From Plesiomonas shigelloides (GTDB taxonomy: Bacteria > Pseudomonadota > Gammaproteobacteria > Enterobacterales > CAMTGL01), in contig NZ_LT575468.1 in NCBI RefSeq assembly GCF_900087055.1, positions 372,001 through 436,000 of the forward strand: a stretch of DNA of 64,000 bases. The letters are read 5' to 3'. The position numbers were made by a program, and so were the translations under genes. Below the pieces are notes generated by a model that saw only the letters and a program-made list of their open reading frames with translations, was not told where the DNA came from and did not search any database. This document shows, in pieces, positions 59,012 to 64,000 of this stretch (its first letter is position 1; each line of letters opens with the position of its first letter).

Positions 59012-61669
59012 ATGTCAGACATGATGAAAAATGACGTGGATCCGATCGAAACCAGCGACTGGTTGCAGGCTCTCGAATCGGTAATTCGCGAAGAAGGTGT
59101 TGAGCGTGCCCAGTTCCTGATCGATCAGATCATGGATAAAGCACGTGTAAACGGTGTGTCACTGCCAAGTGGTATCCACACTGATTACATCAATACCATT
59201 CCGGCGTCTGAACAACCGGCTTATCCGGGCAATCATGAGCTGGAGCGTCGTATCCGTTCCGCGATCCGCTGGAACGCCATCATGACTGTACTGCGTGCCT
59301 CCAAAAAAGACCTGGATCTGGGTGGCCACATGGCGTCCTTCCAGTCTTCTGCCACCATCTATGATGTGGCATTCAACCATTTCTTCCGTGCGCGTAACGA
59401 GCAAGATGGCGGCGATCTGGTGTTCTTCCAGGGTCACATCTCTCCGGGGATCTACGCCCGTGCGTTCATTGAAGGCCGCTTGACTGAAGAGCAGCTGAAC
59501 AACTTCCGTCAGGAAGTGGATGGCAAAGGCGTTTCTTCTTATCCGCACCCGAAACTGATGCCTGAGTTCTGGCAGTTCCCGACCGTATCAATGGGCTTGG
59601 GTCCAATCAATGCGATTTATCAGGCGCGCTTCCTGAAGTATCTGAACGATCGCGGTCTGAAGAATACCACTGAGCAAACCGTATATGCCTTCTTGGGCGA
59701 CGGTGAGATGGATGAGCCAGAATCCAAAGGTGCACTGACTTTCGCGGCCCGTGAGAAGTTGGACAACCTGTGCTACGTGATCAACTGTAACCTGCAGCGT
59801 CTGGATGGCCCAGTGGTCGGTAACGGTAAGATCGTACAAGAGCTGGAAGGTCTGTTCCGCGGCGCTGGCTGGGAAGTGATCAAGGTTATCTGGGGTAGCA
59901 AGTGGGATGAACTGCTGAAGAAAGATACCTCCGGTAAACTGCTGCAGCTGATGAACGAAACTGTTGACGGTGACTATCAGACCCTGAAGTCCAAAGACGG
60001 TGCTTATGTGCGTGAGCACTTCTTTAACAAGTACCCAGAAACGGCGGCACTGGTTAAAGACATGACCGACGACGAAATCTGGGCGCTGAACCGTGGTGGT
60101 CACGATCCAGAGAAAGTCTTCGCAGCATTCCAGAAAGCCAAGCAGACCAAAGGTAAGCCAGTGGTTATTCTGGCCAAGACCATCAAAGGTTACGGCATGG
60201 GCGATGCGGCAGAAGGCAAGAACATTGCTCACTCCGTGAAGAAACTGGATATGGACAGCGTGAAGCAGTTCCGTGACCGTTTCAACATCAACCTGAGCGA
60301 TGAAGAAACCGAGAAGCTGCCATACATCAAGTTCCCAGAAGGCTCGGAAGAGTACAACTACCTGCACGGCCGTCGTCAGGCGCTGAAAGGTTATGTACCA
60401 ACCCGTCTGCCGAAGTTCACCCAAGAGCTGGCTATTCCAGCACTGGATGAATTCAAAGCACTGCTGGGCGAGCAGGCGCGTGATATCTCTACCACCATGG
60501 CGTTTGTGCGTGCACTGAATGTGCTGCTGAAAGACAAAGGGATTGGCCAGCATATCGTGCCAATCATTGCCGACGAAGCACGTACTTTCGGTATGGAAGG
60601 TCTGTTCCGTCAAGTGGGTATCTACAACCCGCAGGGTCAGAACTACACCCCGCAGGATCGCGAAGTTGTTTCTTACTACAAAGAAGACAAAGCCGGTCAG
60701 GTTCTGCAAGAAGGTATTAACGAACTGGGCGCAGGCTCTTCTTGGCTGGCGGCGGCAACGTCTTACAGCACCAACGATGTGCCAATGATCCCGTTCTACA
60801 TCTACTACTCCATGTTTGGTTTCCAACGTATCGGCGATCTGTGCTGGGCGGCGGGTGACCAACAAGCGCGTGGTTTCTTGGTCGGCGGTACCTCAGGCCG
60901 CACCACTCTGAACGGTGAAGGTCTGCAGCACGAAGATGGTCACAGCCATATTCAAGCACTGACTATCCCTAACTGTGTGGCTTATGACCCTGCCTACGCT
61001 TACGAGCTGGCCGTGATCATGCAAGACGGCGTGCGCCGCATGTATGGTGAGCAGGAGAACGTGTTCTACTACCTGACTACCATGAACGAAAACTACCATC
61101 AGCCAGCCATGCCAGAAGGCGCTGAAGAAGGGATCCGTAAGGGTATCTACAAGCTGGAAACCGTGGCCGGTGATAAGGCGAAGGTTCAGCTGATGGGCTC
61201 TGGCGCTATCCTGCGTCATGTGCGTGAAGCGGCGCAGATCCTGTCTGCCGACTACGGCGTGGGCTCTGACGTGTACAGCGTGACCTCGTTCACCGAAGTG
61301 GCACGTGAAGGCCAAGATTGTGACCGTTGGAACATGCTGCATCCAGAAGCGCAGCCGCGCGTACCGTTCGTGACTGCTGTGATGAACGATGCACCAGCGA
61401 TTGCTGCAACTGACTACATGAAGCTGTTTGCTGAGCAGATCCGTGCGTTCGTGCCAGCTAGCAGCTACCGCGTACTGGGTACTGACGGTTTCGGCCGCTC
61501 TGACAGCCGCGAAAACCTGCGCCGTCACTTCGAAGTGGATGCCCACTACGTGGTGGTTGCAGCGCTGACTGAACTGGCTAACCGTGGCGAAATCGCTAAG
61601 TCAGTGGTCGCCGAGGCTATCGCTAAGTTCGGTATCGATGCCGATAAAGTTAACCCGCTGTACGCATAA
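59012..61669 (+). CDS. aceE: Pyruvate dehydrogenase E1 component AceE
   Basis: Homodimeric thiamine-diphosphate enzyme that decarboxylates pyruvate and acetylates the lipoyl groups of AceF. The 885-residue product (887 in E. coli) starts with the E2-binding N-terminus (NDVDPIETSDWLQALESVIR). It has the ThDP/Mg motif GDGEMDEPESKGALTFAARE...NCNLQ, and FLVGGTSGRTTLNGEGLQHE further on. The operon order pdhR-aceE-aceF-lpd is intact. Codon bias indicates high expression. Confidence 0.98.
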   Translation: MSDMMKNDVDPIETSDWLQALESVIREEGVERAQFLIDQIMDKARVNGVSLPSGIHTDYINTIPASEQPAYPGNHELERRIRSAIRWNAIMTVLRASKKDLDLGGHMASFQSSATIYDVAFNHFFRARNEQDGGDLVFFQGHISPGIYARAFIEGRLTEEQLNNFRQEVDGKGVSSYPHPKLMPEFWQFPTVSMGLGPINAIYQARFLKYLNDRGLKNTTEQTVYAFLGDGEMDEPESKGALTFAAREKLDNLCYVINCNLQRLDGPVVGNGKIVQELEGLFRGAGWEVIKVIWGSKWDELLKKDTSGKLLQLMNETVDGDYQTLKSKDGAYVREHFFNKYPETAALVKDMTDDEIWALNRGGHDPEKVFAAFQKAKQTKGKPVVILAKTIKGYGMGDAAEGKNIAHSVKKLDMDSVKQFRDRFNINLSDEETEKLPYIKFPEGSEEYNYLHGRRQALKGYVPTRLPKFTQELAIPALDEFKALLGEQARDISTTMAFVRALNVLLKDKGIGQHIVPIIADEARTFGMEGLFRQVGIYNPQGQNYTPQDREVVSYYKEDKAGQVLQEGINELGAGSSWLAAATSYSTNDVPMIPFYIYYSMFGFQRIGDLCWAAGDQQARGFLVGGTSGRTTLNGEGLQHEDGHSHIQALTIPNCVAYDPAYAYELAVIMQDGVRRMYGEQENVFYYLTTMNENYHQPAMPEGAEEGIRKGIYKLETVAGDKAKVQLMGSGAILRHVREAAQILSADYGVGSDVYSVTSFTEVAREGQDCDRWNMLHPEAQPRVPFVTAVMNDAPAIAATDYMKLFAEQIRAFVPASSYRVLGTDGFGRSDSRENLRRHFEVDAHYVVVAALTELANRGEIAKSVVAEAIAKFGIDADKVNPLYA

Positions 61670-61681
61670 GAGGCACCTGTC

Positions 61682-63577
61682 ATGAGTATTGAGATTTTTG
61701 TTCCGGATATCGGTGCGGATGAAGTTGAAGTTACCGAAATTCTGGTGAGCGTCGGCGATAAAGTGGAAGCCGAGCAATCCCTGATCACCGTGGAGGGCGA
61801 TAAGGCCTCCATGGAAGTACCAGCCTCAGCGGGCGGTATTGTGAAAGAAATTAAAGTGCAGGTAGGCAGCAAAGTGTCTACTGGCTCACTGATTATGGTA
61901 TTCGAGCAAGAAGGGGCGGCAGCCGCCCCGGTTGCCGCGCAAGCGGCGCCAGCTCCAGCTGCTGCACCGGCGGCGGCAGCACTGAAAGAAGTGTGCGTAC
62001 CGGATATCGGTAGTGATGAAGTCGAAGTGACTGAAATCATGGTTGCCGTGGGCGACAGCGTGAGCGAAGAGCAATCTCTGCTGACCGTGGAAGGCGATAA
62101 AGCGTCCATGGAAGTGCCTGCACCGTTTGCCGGTGTGGTTAAAGAGATCAAAGTGCAAGCGGGTAGCAAAGTCTCTACTGGCTCCCTGATCATGGTGTTT
62201 GAAGTGGCGGGTGCCGCTCCAGCACAAGCGGCGGCTCCAGTAGCTGCTGCTGCGCCAGTTGCCGCTCCTGCGGCCAGCGCGGCGAAAGACGTTAACGTGC
62301 CGGATATCGGTGGTGACGAAGTGGAAGTCACCGAGATCATGGTTGCGGTTGGCGATAAAGTTGAAGCTGAGCAATCGCTGATCACCGTAGAAGGTGACAA
62401 GGCTTCGATGGAAGTGCCTGCGCCGTTTGCCGGTGTGGTTAAAGAGATCAAAGTTCAAGCGGGTAGCAAAGTGTCTACCGGCTCTCTGATCATGGTGTTT
62501 GAAGTGGCCGGTGCTGCTCCGGCTGTAGCAGTAGCCAGCGCGCCAGTCGCCAGTGCAGCACCTGCGCCAGCCGCGGTGAAAGCCGAAGCGCCAGCTGCCG
62601 CTGCTAAGCCAGCCGCTGCGGCTGAGTTTGCAGAAAACGATGCTTATGCTCACGCAACCCCAGTGGTACGCCGTTTGGCGCGTGAGTTCGGGGTTAACCT
62701 GGGCAAAGTGAAAGGGACTGGCCGTAAGGGTCGGATCCTGAAAGAAGACGTACAAGACTACGTGAAAGATGCGCTTAAGCGTCTGGAATCCGGTCAGGCT
62801 GCCTCGTCGGCGGCGATGAGCGGTGGCGCGGGTCTGGGTCTGCTGCCATGGCCGAAAGTGGACTTCAGCAAGTTCGGTGAAGTGGAAGAAGTTGAGCTGG
62901 GTCGGATCCAGAAGATCTCCGGCGCTAACCTGCACCGTAACTGGGTGATGATCCCGCACGTAACGCAGTGGGACGACGCGGATATCACCGAACTGGAAGC
63001 TTTCCGTAAGCAGCAAAATGCTGAACTGGAGCGCGCTAAGGCTGATCTGAAGATCACCCCGCTGGTGTTTATCCTCAAAGCAGTAGGCAAAGCCTTAGAA
63101 GTGATGCCGCGCTTTAACAGCTCACTGTCTGAAGATGGTCAGAAGCTGACGCTGAAGAAATACATCAACATCGGTGTTGCGGTGGATACGCCAAACGGTC
63201 TGGTAGTGCCAGTGGTACGTGATGTGAACAAGAAGAGCATCACCGAGTTGTCACGTGACCTGATGGAAATCTCCAAGAAGGCGCGTGCTGGCAAGCTGAC
63301 TGCATCTGATATGCAGGGCGGTTGCTTCACTATCTCTAGCCTGGGCGGTATTGGCGGTACAGCCTTCACCCCAATTGTGAATGCGCCGGAAGTGGCCATT
63401 CTGGGTGTGTCCAAGTCTGAGATGAAGCCGAAGTGGAACGGCAAAGAGTTCGCACCACGTCTGATGCTGCCTCTGTCACTGTCTTACGATCACCGCGTGA
63501 TCGATGGCGCTGACGGTGCCCGCTTCATCACATTCCTGAACAACGCGCTGTCTGACATCCGCCGTCTGGTGATGTAA
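61682..63577 (+). CDS. aceF: Pyruvate dehydrogenase E2, dihydrolipoamide acetyltransferase AceF
   Basis: Core of the complex, moving acetyl groups from AceE to CoA on swinging lipoyl arms. The 631-residue product (630 in E. coli) has three lipoyl domains, each with the lipoylation motif GDKASME (first Lys at residue 41). Ala/Pro-rich linkers and a peripheral-subunit-binding domain follow ([20 protein letters not shown]). The catalytic domain ends with the active-site [16 protein letters not shown]. Lipoyl domains 2 and 3 are nearly identical at the DNA level. Confidence 0.98.
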   Translation: MSIEIFVPDIGADEVEVTEILVSVGDKVEAEQSLITVEGDKASMEVPASAGGIVKEIKVQVGSKVSTGSLIMVFEQEGAAAAPVAAQAAPAPAAAPAAAALKEVCVPDIGSDEVEVTEIMVAVGDSVSEEQSLLTVEGDKASMEVPAPFAGVVKEIKVQAGSKVSTGSLIMVFEVAGAAPAQAAAPVAAAAPVAAPAASAAKDVNVPDIGGDEVEVTEIMVAVGDKVEAEQSLITVEGDKASMEVPAPFAGVVKEIKVQAGSKVSTGSLIMVFEVAGAAPAVAVASAPVASAAPAPAAVKAEAPAAAAKPAAAAEFAENDAYAHATPVVRRLAREFGVNLGKVKGTGRKGRILKEDVQDYVKDALKRLESGQAASSAAMSGGAGLGLLPWPKVDFSKFGEVEEVELGRIQKISGANLHRNWVMIPHVTQWDDADITELEAFRKQQNAELERAKADLKITPLVFILKAVGKALEVMPRFNSSLSEDGQKLTLKKYINIGVAVDTPNGLVVPVVRDVNKKSITELSRDLMEISKKARAGKLTASDMQGGCFTISSLGGIGGTAFTPIVNAPEVAILGVSKSEMKPKWNGKEFAPRLMLPLSLSYDHRVIDGADGARFITFLNNALSDIRRLVM

Positions 63578-63586
63578 GACAGATCC

Positions 63587-63618
63587 GGTGCGGTTTCGGC
63601 TTAAGCTGTGACCGCACC
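63587..63618 (+). other. Hairpin between aceF and lpd
   Basis: GGTGCGGT and ACCGCACC flank 16 bases, nine bases after the aceF stop. There is no T-run, so it may attenuate or protect mRNA ends rather than stop transcription fully. Confidence 0.6.
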
Positions 63619-63649
63619 GACGAATAAGGCACAACGGGTGCAACATTGT

Positions 63650-64000
<351 letters not shown>

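Noticed and set aside
59588-60865. 425-codon open frame antisense to aceE
   Set aside because: Shadow of a highly expressed gene, with no plausible promoter or ribosome-binding site.
61546-62451. 301-codon Ser/Thr-rich frame antisense to aceF
   Set aside because: Its repeats are the reverse of the lipoyl domains and Ala/Pro linkers of AceF.

Overview
The window is a chromosomal core segment from a gammaproteobacterium. Protein sequences are closest in my memory to Enterobacterales, and many can be aligned residue by residue with Escherichia coli. Three features are more Vibrio-like: a petABC cytochrome bc1 operon sits between rpsI and sspA, a dciA gene sits between lpxC and secM, and a pilD gene sits next to coaE. 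This mix suggests an early-branching Enterobacterales lineage such as Plesiomonas. That is an inference from memory, not a database result. The window contains no prophage, insertion sequence, CRISPR array, tRNA or rRNA.

Layout. Positions 1-3280 (minus strand) hold kdsD-kdsC-lptC-lptA-lptB, for Kdo synthesis and LPS transport. Divergent from it, 3562-8196 holds mlaFEDCB-ibaG-murA, for phospholipid traffic and the first step of peptidoglycan synthesis. Next come degQ-degS and zapG (minus), zapE, rplM-rpsI, petABC and sspAB (plus). A minus block follows with lpoA-yraN-diaA-dolP. Then come rsmI and the RNase P RNA.

The complete dcw cluster runs from 22998 to 40739: mraZ-rsmH-ftsL-ftsI-murE-murF-mraY-murD-ftsW-murG-murC-ddlB-ftsQ-ftsA-ftsZ-lpxC. 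It has the MraZ operator at its head and many 1- to 8-base gene overlaps. It is followed by dciA (minus), secM-secA and mutT (plus), and pilD-coaE-zapD-yacG (minus). An ERIC/IRU-type repeat lies between zapD and yacG.

The last third holds guaC with a structured leader, a secreted PEBP-family protein, the type IV pilus genes pilA-pilB-pilC (minus), nadC (minus), ampD-ampE, and the pyruvate dehydrogenase operon pdhR-aceE-aceF-lpd. lpd is cut by the window end, and lptB by the window start.

Most of the window is conserved envelope, division and central-metabolism machinery. I found no convincing new multi-gene system. The observations most worth checking are: a His in place of a conserved recognition-helix Arg in PdhR beside a perfect PdhR operator; a guaC leader with three hairpins, two sharing the same loop; a 12-bp inverted repeat before lpxC; a SecM arrest peptide with substitutions; the ERIC-like element and a 33-bp sequence with the same termini; and an AT-rich, gene-free 0.8-kb stretch upstream of pilA with strong inverted repeats.
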